Below, piece after piece: positions 49,774 through 58,933 of a stretch of DNA of 64,000 nucleotides; position 1 is the stretch's first letter, and each line of letters begins with the position of its first letter. Origin of the DNA: Polycyclovorans algicola TG408 (lineage in GTDB: Bacteria > Pseudomonadota > Gammaproteobacteria > Nevskiales > Nevskiaceae). The translations under genes were made by a program, and so were the position numbers. The notes below the pieces were generated by a model. It was not told where the DNA came from. It searched no databases and was given only the letters and a program-made list of their open reading frames with translations. The stretch is from the NCBI RefSeq assembly GCF_000711245.1, contig NZ_JOMH01000001.1:2970830-3034829 (forward strand). Direction: 5' to 3'.

Positions 49774-49785
49774 GACTTGCGACTA

Positions 49786-50051
49786 GGGCCTGTTAACACG
49801 ATTGGGCTCGCTGAGGCCGAGTCGCTTATGGCCCAGGGCGAGGCGGGAGAAGCGCGCTTGGGTCACGCCAAATATGCGACGACCAACGAAGCCCAGGGCC
49901 AGAACCGGCCGGCCCCTTCGGATTGCTGTCTGTTTTCCCGCCATGCGGTGTTGCGCCTTCGTCATTTGGAATAACCAGATTTCCTCAGTCGCGCATTGCC
50001 TGGCGAAAAAACAGCCGGCAACGCAGCGATGCCAATCGTGTGAACACACCC
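49786..50051. mobile_element. Miniature TA-flanked element between bcsP and bcsQ
   Basis: 266 bp bounded by TA at 49784-49785 and 50052-50053. The left end reads GGGCCTGTTAACACGATTGG and the right end, read inward, GGGTGTGTTCACACGATTGG, so they are imperfect terminal inverted repeats. It has no transposase gene and no useful reading frame. The interior shares short ordered blocks with the repeat at 26094-26290, and the terminal sequence matches the 48-bp element at 57947-57994. Its presence splits the cellulose operon and places the TAG stop of bcsP across its end. Confidence 0.8.
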
Positions 50052-50824
50052 TAACGTCGCGCGCGGCCCAGGCGGCTGAGCACCGCGTCGAGTTCAGATG
50101 CTGCAGCGGCAGCCTCGCCCGGCTGTCGGCCTGCCAAAGGCCGGGGGGCGTAGCGCAGTCGCGGTGCGCCAAGACGGTCGGTGGCGGTCATCTCGGGATG
50201 TTTGAGCCGGGTCAGCACGGCGCCAAGGCCCGCTTCGTTATGACTGCCGCCGGTGCCGGGTTCGGGGGCGGCGACGCGCTCGGCATCCCCTGCCCCTGCG
50301 GTGGACGGGGCCGGCTCGACATACGGCGGCGCTTTGGGCTTCGCCCTTGCCTCAGGCGACACGCTGGTCACTGGTTCGGGTGCCGTTTCCTTCGGGCGAA
50401 TTTTGGCCACCGCCGGCACCGCCTGGGCCGCAGCATCGACCATCGCCCAGCGACGCGACGCCGGCCGTGACGGACCGGCGTACAGCGAACGCTCTTGCGC
50501 ATCAGGCGGCGGCACGACCTGCGCATCAACCGTTGGTGCAACACGGGCACGCATCACCGGCGGCGTTTGCTCGGGCGCCCCCAGATCAGGTGTCAAGCCG
50601 GGCAGAAAGACTTTGGGCTGCTCACTGGCATTGAAGCGACCGCTGGGCGTGCCACTGCCAAGCGGCGGCCCACCGGCCGGCCGCCGAGTGCCGGGCGGCG
50701 CATTGGACGCCACCGGCTGACCGGTCTCGGTGCCGCCACTTTGACGGCGCAACTCCAGATAGTCCTCGGCATTGAGACCGAGATGGGCGAACAGGTGCTT
50801 GATGTCGTCATTGCGGTTGCTCAT
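50051..50824 (-). CDS. bcsP: Cellulose biosynthesis protein BcsP
   Basis: 257 residues. The N-terminus (DDIKHLFAHLGLNAEDYLELRR, residues about 4-26) resembles the short BcsR/BcsP conserved segment; the rest is a long Pro/Ala/Arg-rich disordered tail ending SRLGRARR. BcsP-type proteins accompany bcsD and bcsQ in type-I cellulose operons and are thought to assist placement of the synthase complex. It starts 5 bp after bcsD ends. The stop TAG is at the TA of the downstream element, and the same stop would exist without it. No enzymatic motif is seen. Confidence 0.7.
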   Translation of the reverse strand: MSNRNDDIKHLFAHLGLNAEDYLELRRQSGGTETGQPVASNAPPGTRRPAGGPPLGSGTPSGRFNASEQPKVFLPGLTPDLGAPEQTPPVMRARVAPTVDAQVVPPPDAQERSLYAGPSRPASRRWAMVDAAAQAVPAVAKIRPKETAPEPVTSVSPEARAKPKAPPYVEPAPSTAGAGDAERVAAPEPGTGGSHNEAGLGAVLTRLKHPEMTATDRLGAPRLRYAPRPLAGRQPGEAAAAASELDAVLSRLGRARR

Positions 50825-50829
50825 GACGA

Positions 50830-51312
50830 TCAGGCGAAAAGGCTTTGATGGGCGAGGCGGAATTTGAGAACATCAGCCGGCCCTTCGGCATCGCCAATCT
50901 GACGCAGCTCAAGCTGGTCATCAACGCCCAACTGACCCAACCAGGTGCCGTACAAGCCTTCAAGAATTGCGCCGGCGGCCGTCATGCCAGACTCACCAAA
51001 CGCGGCACGCAGCGGCGCACAGGCATGGCTGAAATCAAGAACGCTCTGCCGGTCTCGAATGCTTACGAAACCCCAGTCGCGCTGGGCCAACCAATCGTTG
51101 AACGCCGATTCAAGTTCGGTCAGTGAGGCGCCAGCCGACACCGGCGAGGCATTGGCCATACGGGCGCCGACTGCAAAATAGAATCCACGCATTTCGGGGA
51201 CCGACAACTGGGCAGCGAGCTCGCGCGACATGGCATGGAGAAAATCCTGCCATTGCGGGTCGCATCCTCGCTGGACGAAATAGCGAAGGCTTTGCTGTTC
51301 GATGTCGCTCAT
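50830..51312 (-). CDS. bcsD: Cellulose synthase subunit D (crystallinity factor)
   Basis: 160 residues. RYFVQRGCDPQWQDFLHAMSRELAAQL, ELESAFNDWLAQRDWGFV, and the late ILEGLYGTWLGQLG segment match the BcsD/AcsD family. BcsD forms a periplasmic ring that helps bundle glucan chains into ribbons; it is the marker of type-I operons. It is the first gene of bcsD-bcsP-bcsQ-bcsAB-bcsZ-bcsC. The operon promoter should lie in 51313-51460, where I see no clear -35/-10. Confidence 0.88.
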   Translation of the reverse strand: MSDIEQQSLRYFVQRGCDPQWQDFLHAMSRELAAQLSVPEMRGFYFAVGARMANASPVSAGASLTELESAFNDWLAQRDWGFVSIRDRQSVLDFSHACAPLRAAFGESGMTAAGAILEGLYGTWLGQLGVDDQLELRQIGDAEGPADVLKFRLAHQSLFA

Positions 51313-51460
51313 GGCTGACGCTGCGCTCCGCGCTGGGGATTCGGGACTCGATCCGCACCGCGATCAACATAGAGCGTATCTCAAGCCTTATCAATGGCTA
51401 AGACAAACCATCGAAGGCTACGCCTGAGCGTTGGCACCTCCGTCTCGCGAAGAGAAGCCG

Positions 51461-52591
51461 TCAGGGCTTGAGGTGTGCCTCAAGAAACTGCTTGGCCTTG
51501 TCGAGCCATGACGCGGTCTCGGGGCTATGGGTCGCACCTCGGCCGTCCATCGAGTCGCGCAGTTGTTGCAGCAGCTCACGTTGGCGACGCCCGAGGTTGC
51601 GCGGTGTTTCCACGCGCACCTGACAGAGCAGGTCGCCCTGCCCGGCGCCGCGCACCGACTTGACGCCGCGCCCGCGCAACCGAAAGGTCTTGCCGGTCTG
51701 GGTGCCTTCGGGAATCTTCAGGGTGACGGCGCCCAGCAGCGTCGGCGCCTCGATTTCGCCACCCAGGGCAGCGGTGGTCATGTCAACCGGGATGGTGCAG
51801 TGCAGATCATTGCCATCTCGGTCGAAGAAATCATGGGGCCGCACATTGATTTGCACGTAAAGGTCCCCGGCCCCAGCACCCTTCTCACCGAGCTCGCCTT
51901 CACCCGACAGGCGAATGCGGTCACCGGTGTCGACCCCGGCGGGAATCTTGACGCTCAGGGTTTTTTCTTTCTGCACTTTGCCGGCGCCGCGGCACGGCTT
52001 GCACGGATCGGTGATCACCGTCCCCCGACCCCGGCAGGCCGGACAGGTCTGCTGCATGACGAAAAAGCCCTGCTGCACGCGCACCTGACCGCTGCCATGG
52101 CAGCTGGGGCAGGTGCCCGGGCGCTTGCCGTCGGCCGTGCCGTGGCCGTCGCAGCTTTCGCAGCTCGACCAGCTGGGGATGCGGATGGTTTCTTCGGTGC
52201 CGGCGGCGGCCTGCTCCAGATCAAGGTCCATCATGAAACGCAGATCCGCGCCGCGCCGCGGCCCCGCGCGACCGCCGCCACCACCACGGCCGCCGAAAAT
52301 GTCGGCAAACACGTCGCCAAAAATGTCGGAGAAGCCGCCCGCGCCCGCACCACCTCCGCCGCTTCGGCTCAACCCATCGTGACCGTGCTGATCGTAGACC
52401 GCCCGCTTCTGCGGATCGGTAAGCACTTCGTAGGCTTCGTTGGCTTCCTTGAACTTCTCTTCGGCCGCCGCATCGCCGGGGTTCCGGTCCGGATGCAGCT
52501 TCATGGCCAACCGGCGGTAGGACTTCTTCAGGACGTCGTCGTCAGCGTCACGGGGTACGCCCAATACGTCGTAGTAGTCGCGCTTGCTCAT
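51461..52591 (-). CDS. dnaJ: Chaperone DnaJ
   Basis: Hsp40 co-chaperone of DnaK. 376 residues from the ATG at 52591. J-domain with HPD at 33-35, a Gly/Phe-rich linker ([15 protein letters not shown]), four CxxCxGxG zinc repeats ([32 protein letters not shown]) and the C-terminal substrate domains. It follows dnaK after 246 bp, which is longer than usual because a 90-bp miniature element lies in the gap. Confidence 0.96.
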   Translation of the reverse strand: MSKRDYYDVLGVPRDADDDVLKKSYRRLAMKLHPDRNPGDAAAEEKFKEANEAYEVLTDPQKRAVYDQHGHDGLSRSGGGGAGAGGFSDIFGDVFADIFGGRGGGGGRAGPRRGADLRFMMDLDLEQAAAGTEETIRIPSWSSCESCDGHGTADGKRPGTCPSCHGSGQVRVQQGFFVMQQTCPACRGRGTVITDPCKPCRGAGKVQKEKTLSVKIPAGVDTGDRIRLSGEGELGEKGAGAGDLYVQINVRPHDFFDRDGNDLHCTIPVDMTTAALGGEIEAPTLLGAVTLKIPEGTQTGKTFRLRGRGVKSVRGAGQGDLLCQVRVETPRNLGRRQRELLQQLRDSMDGRGATHSPETASWLDKAKQFLEAHLKP

Positions 52592-52740
52592 GTCGAGACG
52601 TGGGGCAAGAGGCGTGGGGCGAGGTGCGGCAGGGTCATCCTGGAAAGATCCCGATTTCAGAACATCACGTGAAGGAAACACGCGAGGGGTGGGCCGCTGG
52701 CAGCCCGGAAGGCTGCCTCACGCCCCATCCCTCACGCCTC

Positions 52741-52830
52741 GGGAACCTCTGCAAAACTACTGCGCTCCTCATTTCGCGCTCCGGCGGAACGCGAGCTGAG
52801 CGTCGCTCGCTAAGTTTTTCAGAGGTTCCC
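52741..52830. mobile_element. 90-bp miniature element between dnaK and dnaJ
   Basis: Terminal inverted repeats GGGAACCTCTGCAAAACTA (52741-52759) and, read inward, GGGAACCTCTGAAAAACTTA (52811-52830). An inner hairpin CGCG...CGCG is also present. No coding capacity and no clear target duplication. It resembles a miniature inverted-repeat element. It is 8 bp before the dnaK stop and in the mRNA between dnaK and dnaJ, so it will form a strong stem in the transcript. Confidence 0.7.
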
Positions 52831-52837
52831 TTGCGGC

Positions 52838-54766
52838 TTACTTCTTGTCTTTGACTTCGGTGAACTCGGCATCCACCACGTCACTGTCGGCGTTGCCGGC
52901 ACCTCCTGCGGCTTGGTCGGCAGCGGCACCCGCCGGGTCACCACCGCCGGCCTTGGCATAAGCACGCTCGGCAAGCTTAGTGGCCACTTCAGCCAGCGCG
53001 GCGGTCTTGGTGTCGATGGCGGCTTTGTCGCTGCCCTTGATCACGTCGCGTAGTTCGCTGATCGCAGCCTCGATACGGGTCTTTTCTTCTGCGTCAACGT
53101 CGGCTTCGAGATCCTTCAACGACTTCTCGACGCCATGGATCATCTGGTCGGCCGAGTTGCGCGCGGTGATCAGCTCGTTGAACTGACGATCTTCCTCGGC
53201 GTGCAGTTCGGCGTCCTTGACCATCTTCTCGATCTCATCATCCGACAGGCCGGAGTTGGCCTTGACCACGATGGACTGGCTTTTGCCGGTCGCCTTGTCC
53301 TTGGCCGACACGTTGAGAATGCCGTTGGCGTCAATGTCGAAGGTCACTTCAACCTGCGGCACGCCGCGCGCGGCCGGCGGAATGTCAGCCAGGTCAAACC
53401 GGCCAAGACTCTTGTTGGCTGCGGCAATTTCGCGCTCGCCCTGGTAAACCTGAATGGTCACGGCCGTCTGGTTGTCGTCGGCGGTGGTGAAGGTTTCGGA
53501 CTTCTTGGTCGGAATGGTGGTGTTCTTCTCGATCAGCTTGGTCATTTTGCCGCCGAGGGTTTCGATGCCCAGCGACAGCGGCGTGACGTCAAGCAACAGC
53601 ACGTCTTTGACGTCGCCGGCGAGTACGGCGCCCTGGATGGCGGCGCCGACGGCGACGGCCTCATCAGGGTTCACGTCCTTGCGCGGCTCACGGCCAAAAA
53701 TGTTCTTGACGATTTCCTGGACCTTGGGCATGCGGCTTTGACCGCCGACCAGAATCACTTCCTGAATGTCGCCCGCCTTGAGGCCGGCGTCTTTCAACGC
53801 CACCTTGCAGGGCTCAACCGAGCGCTGAATCAACTCGTCCACCAGCGACTCCAACTTGGCGCGCGACAGCTTCATCACCAGGTGCTTGGGGCCGGAGGCA
53901 TCGGCGGTGATGTACGGCAGATTGATTTCGGTCTGCGTGGTGCTCGACAGCTCGATCTTGGCTTTCTCGGCCGCCTCCTTCAAACGCTGCAGGGCCAGGG
54001 GATCCTTCTTCAGGTCGACGCCCTGATCCTTCTGAAACTCGGTGGTCACATAGTCGATCACGCGCATGTCGAAGTCTTCGCCGCCGAGGAAGGTGTCCCC
54101 GTTGGTCGCCAACACTTCGAACTGGTGCTCGCCATCGACTTCGGCAATTTCGATGATCGATACGTCAAACGTACCGCCGCCCAGGTCGTAAACGGCGATC
54201 TTGCGGTCGCCCTTGACCTTGTCCATGCCGAACGCCAACGCCGCAGCGGTGGGCTCGTTGATGATGCGCTTGACTTCAAGGCCGGCGATCTTGCCCGCAT
54301 CTTTGGTCGCCTGCCGCTGATCGTCATTGAAGTAGGCCGGCACGGTGATCACCGCTTCGGTGACCTTTTCGCCGAGATAATCTTCCGCGGTTTTCTTCAT
54401 CTTCATCAGCACTTCGGCGCTGACCTGCGGCGGCGCCATGCGCTTGCCACGGGCTTCGACCCAAGCATCGCCATTGTCGTTCTTGACGATCTTGTAAGGC
54501 ACCATGGCGATGTCTTTTTGCACCACGGCGTCGTCGAAACGACGGCCGATGAGCCGCTTCACTGCGTGCAGAGTGTTGTGCGGGTTGGTGACCGCCTGAC
54601 GCTTGGCCGAACGGCCGACGATGGTCTGGCCGTCGTCGGTGTACGCAACGATGGACGGCGTGGTGCGCTCGCCCTCGCTGTTTTCAATGACCTTGGCGGT
54701 GCCGCCGTCCATGATGGCGACGCAGCTGTTGGTGGTACCGAGGTCAATGCCAATGATCTTTGCCAT
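52838..54766 (-). CDS. dnaK: Chaperone DnaK (Hsp70)
   Basis: 642 residues from the ATG at 54766. Actin-like ATPase domain begins [20 protein letters not shown] and contains [16 protein letters not shown] and [14 protein letters not shown]. The peptide-binding domain follows, with the [14 protein letters not shown] linker, and the C-terminal lid ends in an acidic tail ([11 protein letters not shown]). Length is standard. It follows grpE by about 90 bp in the hrcA-grpE-dnaK-dnaJ order. Confidence 0.98.
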   Translation of the reverse strand: MAKIIGIDLGTTNSCVAIMDGGTAKVIENSEGERTTPSIVAYTDDGQTIVGRSAKRQAVTNPHNTLHAVKRLIGRRFDDAVVQKDIAMVPYKIVKNDNGDAWVEARGKRMAPPQVSAEVLMKMKKTAEDYLGEKVTEAVITVPAYFNDDQRQATKDAGKIAGLEVKRIINEPTAAALAFGMDKVKGDRKIAVYDLGGGTFDVSIIEIAEVDGEHQFEVLATNGDTFLGGEDFDMRVIDYVTTEFQKDQGVDLKKDPLALQRLKEAAEKAKIELSSTTQTEINLPYITADASGPKHLVMKLSRAKLESLVDELIQRSVEPCKVALKDAGLKAGDIQEVILVGGQSRMPKVQEIVKNIFGREPRKDVNPDEAVAVGAAIQGAVLAGDVKDVLLLDVTPLSLGIETLGGKMTKLIEKNTTIPTKKSETFTTADDNQTAVTIQVYQGEREIAAANKSLGRFDLADIPPAARGVPQVEVTFDIDANGILNVSAKDKATGKSQSIVVKANSGLSDDEIEKMVKDAELHAEEDRQFNELITARNSADQMIHGVEKSLKDLEADVDAEEKTRIEAAISELRDVIKGSDKAAIDTKTAALAEVATKLAERAYAKAGGGDPAGAAADQAAGGAGNADSDVVDAEFTEVKDKK

Positions 54767-54856
54767 GGGGGAACTCCTGAAAAATTCTGCAATACGGATT
54801 TGTGGAATGAGGTGGGCGCGCATCGCCCGGATTCAAGGGGCGTGCAGCGCGGTGCC

Positions 54857-55459
54857 TCAGTTTTTGTCGGCTTCGGGCGGTGCCTTGGCGACGATGACCA
54901 TGGCCGGTCGCAGCAGCCGATCGTGCAGGCGATAGCCCTTCTGCATCACGGCCAGCACGTGATTGGGCGCGACATCGACACTCTCGATCATGCTCATGGC
55001 CTGCTGCTCGTCCGGGTTGAAGGGCTGGCCTGCGGGGTCCACCGCGGTAACGCCCTGCTTTTCGAGGAAGCTGGTCACCTGGCGCTGCGTCAGCTCCATG
55101 CCCTCGGTCAATTTGGCGACTTCAGCGTCGGGCTTCAGCGCCGCCTTGAGGCCAAGCTCGACCGAGTCGGCCACGGCGAGCAGCTCTTTGAGCAGGTTCT
55201 CGGTGGCGTATTGGGCGGTGCGCTGTGCGTCGCGCTCAAGACGACGACGGGTGTTCTCGAAGTCGGCGGCAGCGCGCAACTGCGCGTCCTTGGCCTGTGC
55301 GGCAGCCTGCTCGGCCTCGGCCAGCGCCGATTCCAGCGCGACCAGTTGGGCTTCGAGGGGAATCTCGGCCTCGGTCGTCACGCCAGCATCTTCTGCGGCG
55401 TGGGGGCCGACGTCGGGATCGGCGTCAGGCGAAGCGGAAGGTGGCTTAGTGGAGGTCAT
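54857..55459 (-). CDS. grpE: Nucleotide exchange factor GrpE
   Basis: 200 residues. An acidic, disordered N-terminus, a long coiled coil (ALESALAEAEQAAAQAKDAQLRAAADFENTRRRLERDAQR), and the C-terminal beta domain with PNHVLAVMQKGYRLHDRLLRPAMVIVAK. It promotes ADP release from DnaK. A heat-shock type -35 element lies upstream, between hrcA and grpE, suggesting an internal promoter. Confidence 0.95.
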   Translation of the reverse strand: MTSTKPPSASPDADPDVGPHAAEDAGVTTEAEIPLEAQLVALESALAEAEQAAAQAKDAQLRAAADFENTRRRLERDAQRTAQYATENLLKELLAVADSVELGLKAALKPDAEVAKLTEGMELTQRQVTSFLEKQGVTAVDPAGQPFNPDEQQAMSMIESVDVAPNHVLAVMQKGYRLHDRLLRPAMVIVAKAPPEADKN

Positions 55460-55519
55460 AGGCCGATTTCAGGTTGGAATGGGGATCGTCGCCGGGCTTA
55501 CCCGACCGACATGGCTCAG

Positions 55520-55550
55520 ACGCTGGTGGTGGCCCCGCCTATTTCAAGGG
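55520..55550 (-). promoter_or_regulatory. Candidate sigma-32 promoter for grpE-dnaK-dnaJ
   Basis: On the minus strand, CCCTTGAAA (complement of 55542-55550) matches the sigma-32 -35 consensus CTTGAAA exactly. The -10 side (CCACCACCAG, about 55522-55531) is only a loose match to CCCCATNT. It lies 61-91 bp upstream of the grpE ATG, downstream of hrcA. Confidence 0.45.
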
Positions 55551-55573
55551 CTACGGTCATCGCCCATTGCACT

Positions 55574-56611
55574 TCACCCGTCCGCCAGGCCGCGTGACAG
55601 CATCCGCGCAGCCTCGCCGACCAGGGGGATGATCCGCTGATAGGCCATACGCGTCGGGCCGATCACCCCCAGGACGCCGGCCACGGCGCCGTCAACGAAA
55701 TAGGGCGCCGTGACCACCGTGACCTCGTCAAGCACCCGGTAACCCGACTCCTGGCCAATGAACACCTGCACCCCATCGGCGGCCAGGCACTGGTCGAACA
55801 AGCCTAGAAGGTCGCGCTTCTGATCAAGCGCATCGAACAGGCCGCGCAGCCGCTGCACGTCGGTGAGGTCCTGAAAGCCCAGCAGATTGCTGCCGCCGGC
55901 ATGGACGAAATCGGGTGCGTCGTGGGGCGACATCGCCCTGCGAGCCATCGACGCGGCATCGCGGAGCATCACGTTGACGCGGTCCTGGGCATCGATGGCC
56001 TCGTCGAGCAGCGCCTGCCGCAACACGCCCAGCTCCCGCCCGGCGTAATGCTCGTTGAGGATGTTGGCGTAAAGGGTCAGCTCGTCGGCGCCGTAGCTGC
56101 GGTCCATTTGCAGCACACGGTTCTGCACTTCGTGTTGATTGACCACCAGTATCGCCAGCACGCGCTGGTCCGACAGCGGCAGAAATTCGATGCGACGCAG
56201 GGTCGCCAGGTTGCGTCTCGGCACGGTGACCACGCCCGCCATCTGCGTGAGTTGCGAGAGCAGGTCACTGGCCGCCCTGGCCAGGTCAGGCCCTTGCTTG
56301 AGTGAACCTCCGCCGAAGGTTTCCTCAAGCCGGTTGCGGGTCAAAACGTCCAGTGGCTCTGGCGACAACAGGGTGTCAACGAAGTAGCGATAGCCACGCT
56401 GCGTCGGAATGCGTCCAGCAGAGGTATGCGGCGACGCGACCAGGCCCAGCGCATCGAGGTCGGCCATCACATTGCGGATGGTCGCGGCCGAAAGCCCCAG
56501 ACCTGCGGCGCGCGACAGGGTGCGTGAGCCCACCGGCTGGCCGTCCTGGATGTAGCGCTGGATCAGCAGATTGAGTAAATCAGCTGCCCGTTCGTTCAGT
56601 GGTTCGGTCAT
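55574..56611 (-). CDS. hrcA: Heat-inducible transcription repressor HrcA
   Basis: 345 residues; ATG at 56611 with AGGG 7 bp upstream. N-terminal winged helix (LLNLLIQRYIQDGQPVGSRTLSRAAG, then SAATIRNVMADLDALGLV) and the GAF-like domain with dimerisation loop. HrcA binds CIRCE operators and represses groE/dnaK genes. No CIRCE element (TTAGCACTC-N9-GAGTGCTAA) is visible near this operon, so its target, probably groESL, lies elsewhere, or its own operator has diverged. Confidence 0.93.
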   Translation of the reverse strand: MTEPLNERAADLLNLLIQRYIQDGQPVGSRTLSRAAGLGLSAATIRNVMADLDALGLVASPHTSAGRIPTQRGYRYFVDTLLSPEPLDVLTRNRLEETFGGGSLKQGPDLARAASDLLSQLTQMAGVVTVPRRNLATLRRIEFLPLSDQRVLAILVVNQHEVQNRVLQMDRSYGADELTLYANILNEHYAGRELGVLRQALLDEAIDAQDRVNVMLRDAASMARRAMSPHDAPDFVHAGGSNLLGFQDLTDVQRLRGLFDALDQKRDLLGLFDQCLAADGVQVFIGQESGYRVLDEVTVVTAPYFVDGAVAGVLGVIGPTRMAYQRIIPLVGEAARMLSRGLADG

Positions 56612-56767
56612 CCATCATCCCTACGTTCCGGCCATGGGGCAGCGTGTTCACGACGACCGCAGCGCCGCGAACAATCTGCCGCATCATCGCCTGCCCCGGG
56701 CCGCAACGCACAGCGGCCCCGCGGAAGACCCGCGCGCAACCCTTCAATTTTATTCGCGACGCAACTA

Positions 56768-57944
56768 GTGTCCTTTAACAAAAGTTCACTTTATTATTGA
56801 TTCGATCAGAGAGGCGGGCGATAGCCGAGATGATTTCATCGGCGGATTTGCGCCATACGAAGGGTTTGGGGTCCTGGTTGTAGGTTTTGAGGTAGTGGCG
56901 GATGGATCGCTCAAGGTCGTTGGTACTGGTGTGGGCGTTACGTTTGATCCACCGCTGTGACAACAGCGAGAAAAAGCGTTCTACCAGATTGAGCCAGGAA
57001 GCTGAGGTCGGGGTGAAGTGCAGGTGATAGCGCGGTCTGGCGGCAAACCAAGCGCGGACCGCTTCGGTTTTGTGCGTGCCGTAATTGTCGAGAATGAGAT
57101 GAATATCGAGGTGCTTGGGCACCTCACGATCCAGTGCGCGCAGGAACGCCAGGAACTCCGCACTGCGATGCCGCCGGTGCAAGCGACCAATGACTTCGCC
57201 GGTGGCGATATCCAGCGCTGCGAACAAGGTCGTCGTGCCGTGTCGCACATAGTCGTGGGTCGTGGTTTCGGCAGACCCGAAACGCAACGGCAAGCCAGGT
57301 TGGGTACGGTTCAGGGCTTGAATCTGGCTTTTTTCATCAACGCACAACACCAAGGCACGATCTGGCGGATTCAGATACAGACCGACGATGTCGTGCACTT
57401 TGTCAACAAAGTGCGGATCGGTCGACAACTTGAAGGTTTCCAGCCGGTGCGGCTTGAGCCCAAAGGCGCGCCAGATGCGGCTGACTGCCATGGCATTGAG
57501 GGCAGTCTCTTCGGCCATCAAAGTCGTCGACCAGTGCGTCGCCTTGGCTGGACCGCTATGCAAAGTCTTCTCAATGACTTCCGACACTTTGTCGTCGTTA
57601 ATCGTGCGCGGTCGACCCGTGCGCGGCGCATCGCTCAATCCCGCGATCCGGTACTGCTCAAAACGCCGCCGCCACTTCGACACGGTTTGCGTCGTCACCC
57701 CGCAGCGCTGTCCCACTTCGCGGCCCGACAATCCAAGGCTGCACCCCAGAATGATCTGCGCACGCTGCTTGTCCGCCGACGGCGTCTTGCGACGACGAGC
57801 CCACTGCTCCAACTCCGATTGCTCGGTGGGTGTCAGCTCCAGCCCAATGGGTTTGCGTCCCGTCATCTCCGCATCCTCCCTCAAGTCAGGGAAGATGGAC
57901 AACGGTCACTCATAATCGTTCTATGAACTTTTGTTAAAGGACAC
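56768..57944 (-). mobile_element. IS630-family insertion sequence, copy 2
   Basis: 1177 bp between TA at 56766-56767 and 57945-57946; same terminal repeats as copy 1. The sequence is essentially identical to copy 1 in reverse orientation; a single base difference visible in the coding region (57554 versus 24473) changes one residue. It lies in the hrcA-nadK divergent region, and its right end shares its TA with the 48-bp element. Confidence 0.96.
56775..57866 (-). CDS. IS630-family transposase (copy 2)
   Basis: 363 residues from the ATG at 57866, in the same context as copy 1; a TTG at 57902 is an alternative start. It carries the same helix-turn-helix and DDE motifs ([20 protein letters not shown]). 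The only residue difference seen is Gly in [10 protein letters not shown] where copy 1 has Arg. Near identity shows recent transposition, and either copy could be active. Confidence 0.95.
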   Translation of the reverse strand: MTGRKPIGLELTPTEQSELEQWARRRKTPSADKQRAQIILGCSLGLSGREVGQRCGVTTQTVSKWRRRFEQYRIAGLSDAPRTGRPRTINDDKVSEVIEKTLHSGPAKATHWSTTLMAEETALNAMAVSRIWRAFGLKPHRLETFKLSTDPHFVDKVHDIVGLYLNPPDRALVLCVDEKSQIQALNRTQPGLPLRFGSAETTTHDYVRHGTTTLFAALDIATGEVIGRLHRRHRSAEFLAFLRALDREVPKHLDIHLILDNYGTHKTEAVRAWFAARPRYHLHFTPTSASWLNLVERFFSLLSQRWIKRNAHTSTNDLERSIRHYLKTYNQDPKPFVWRKSADEIISAIARLSDRINNKVNFC

Positions 57945-57946
57945 TA

Positions 57947-57994
57947 GGGCCTGTTAACAGTTGGCGCAGCGATACGGCAATTGTTAACAGGCCC
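57947..57994. mobile_element. 48-bp miniature element next to IS630 copy 2
   Basis: GGGCCTGTTAACA (57947-57959) and TGTTAACAGGCCC (57982-57994) are perfect 13-bp inverted repeats, flanked by TA at 57945-57946 and 57995-57996. The ends match the left end of the 266-bp element at 49786. It looks like an internal deletion derivative. It is only 63 bp upstream of nadK. Confidence 0.8.
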
Positions 57995-58057
57995 TAGGTC
58001 TGCCAATACCGAAGCTCTACACTAGTCACCTGTTAAAACTTTCCAGGTCATTCGCGC

Positions 58058-58933
58058 TTGACGCAAGCATTTACCCGGCTGGGCATCATCGGCAAGCAGG
58101 ACCGCAAAGCCCTTGAAACGGTCGACCGGTTGGTCGCCTGGCTGGAATCCATCGGCCATGCACCGCTGCTCGATCAGCCACTGAGCCCGCACCTCGACCG
58201 CCCGGCTGAGCGCTTCTGCCCTCGTGACCTGCTGGCCACGCGCTGCGATCTGGTGCTCGTGGTCGGCGGCGACGGCACCCTGCTGGCGGCGGCCCGGGTC
58301 ATGGCACCGCGCGGCGTGCCGATACTCGGCATCAACCAGGGTCGCCTGGGCTTCATGGTGGACGTGCCACCGGACGCGTTCGAGACCCCCATCAGTGCCG
58401 TTCTGGCGGGCCAATACACCACTGAAAGCCGCCTGCTGCTCGAGGCCCGGGTGATCAGCACGCATGGTGAAGCTGGCCCGCTGCTGGCGGTCAATGACGT
58501 GGTGATTCGCAACCAGGCCTCGATCCGCATGCTGGAATTCGAGACGTGGCTGGGCGACCAGTTCATCAGCCAGCACCGTGCCGATGGTCTGATCGTTTCC
58601 TCGCCGACCGGCTCGACCGCTTACGCCCTGTCCAGCGGCGGCCCGGTGATCCACCCGGCACTCGATGCGATTTCGCTGGTGCCCATTTGCCCGCACACGC
58701 TGTCCGACCGCCCGCTGGTGGTCGGCGCCGACCGGCCGATCAAGATTCGTCTGGGCGGCGGCACGGGCACGCTGGCGACCGTGACCTGCGACGGTCACTC
58801 TCACGAGGCACTGCGCCCCGGCGACGAGTTGCTGGTGGCGCGTGCCGGCGTTCGGCTGCAGTTGATTCACGCCGTCGGGTACGACTATTTCAACGTGCTG
58901 CGCAACAAGCTGCACTGGGGTCGCGGGCCGTAA
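58058..58933 (+). CDS. nadK: NAD kinase
   Basis: Phosphorylates NAD to NADP. 291 residues with the GGDG motif (70-73) in LVVGGDGTLLAAAR, INQGRLGFM, and DGLIVSSPTGSTAYALSSGGP. The start is TTG at 58058, as no ATG fits; TCAGGTCATT lies upstream. It is divergent from hrcA. Its TAA overlaps the recN ATG (TAATG). In E. coli grpE is divergent from nadK-recN-bamE, and here hrcA-grpE is, so the neighbourhood is conserved except for the IS and small element inserted between. Confidence 0.95.
   Translation: MTQAFTRLGIIGKQDRKALETVDRLVAWLESIGHAPLLDQPLSPHLDRPAERFCPRDLLATRCDLVLVVGGDGTLLAAARVMAPRGVPILGINQGRLGFMVDVPPDAFETPISAVLAGQYTTESRLLLEARVISTHGEAGPLLAVNDVVIRNQASIRMLEFETWLGDQFISQHRADGLIVSSPTGSTAYALSSGGPVIHPALDAISLVPICPHTLSDRPLVVGADRPIKIRLGGGTGTLATVTCDGHSHEALRPGDELLVARAGVRLQLIHAVGYDYFNVLRNKLHWGRGP

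Noticed and set aside
53135-55597. 820-residue open frame on the plus strand over dnaK/grpE
   Set aside because: Antisense to DnaK and GrpE, composition typical of a codon-bias shadow, no protein motifs.
56612-56767. CIRCE operator near hrcA
   Set aside because: No TTAGCACTC or GAGTGCTAA is present on either strand in the gap or between hrcA and grpE.
57950-57960. CTGTTAACAG as a LexA (SOS) box before nadK-recN
   Set aside because: The sequence belongs to the inverted end of the 48-bp element, has the wrong spacing for CTGT-N8-ACAG, and occurs in the same form at 49790.
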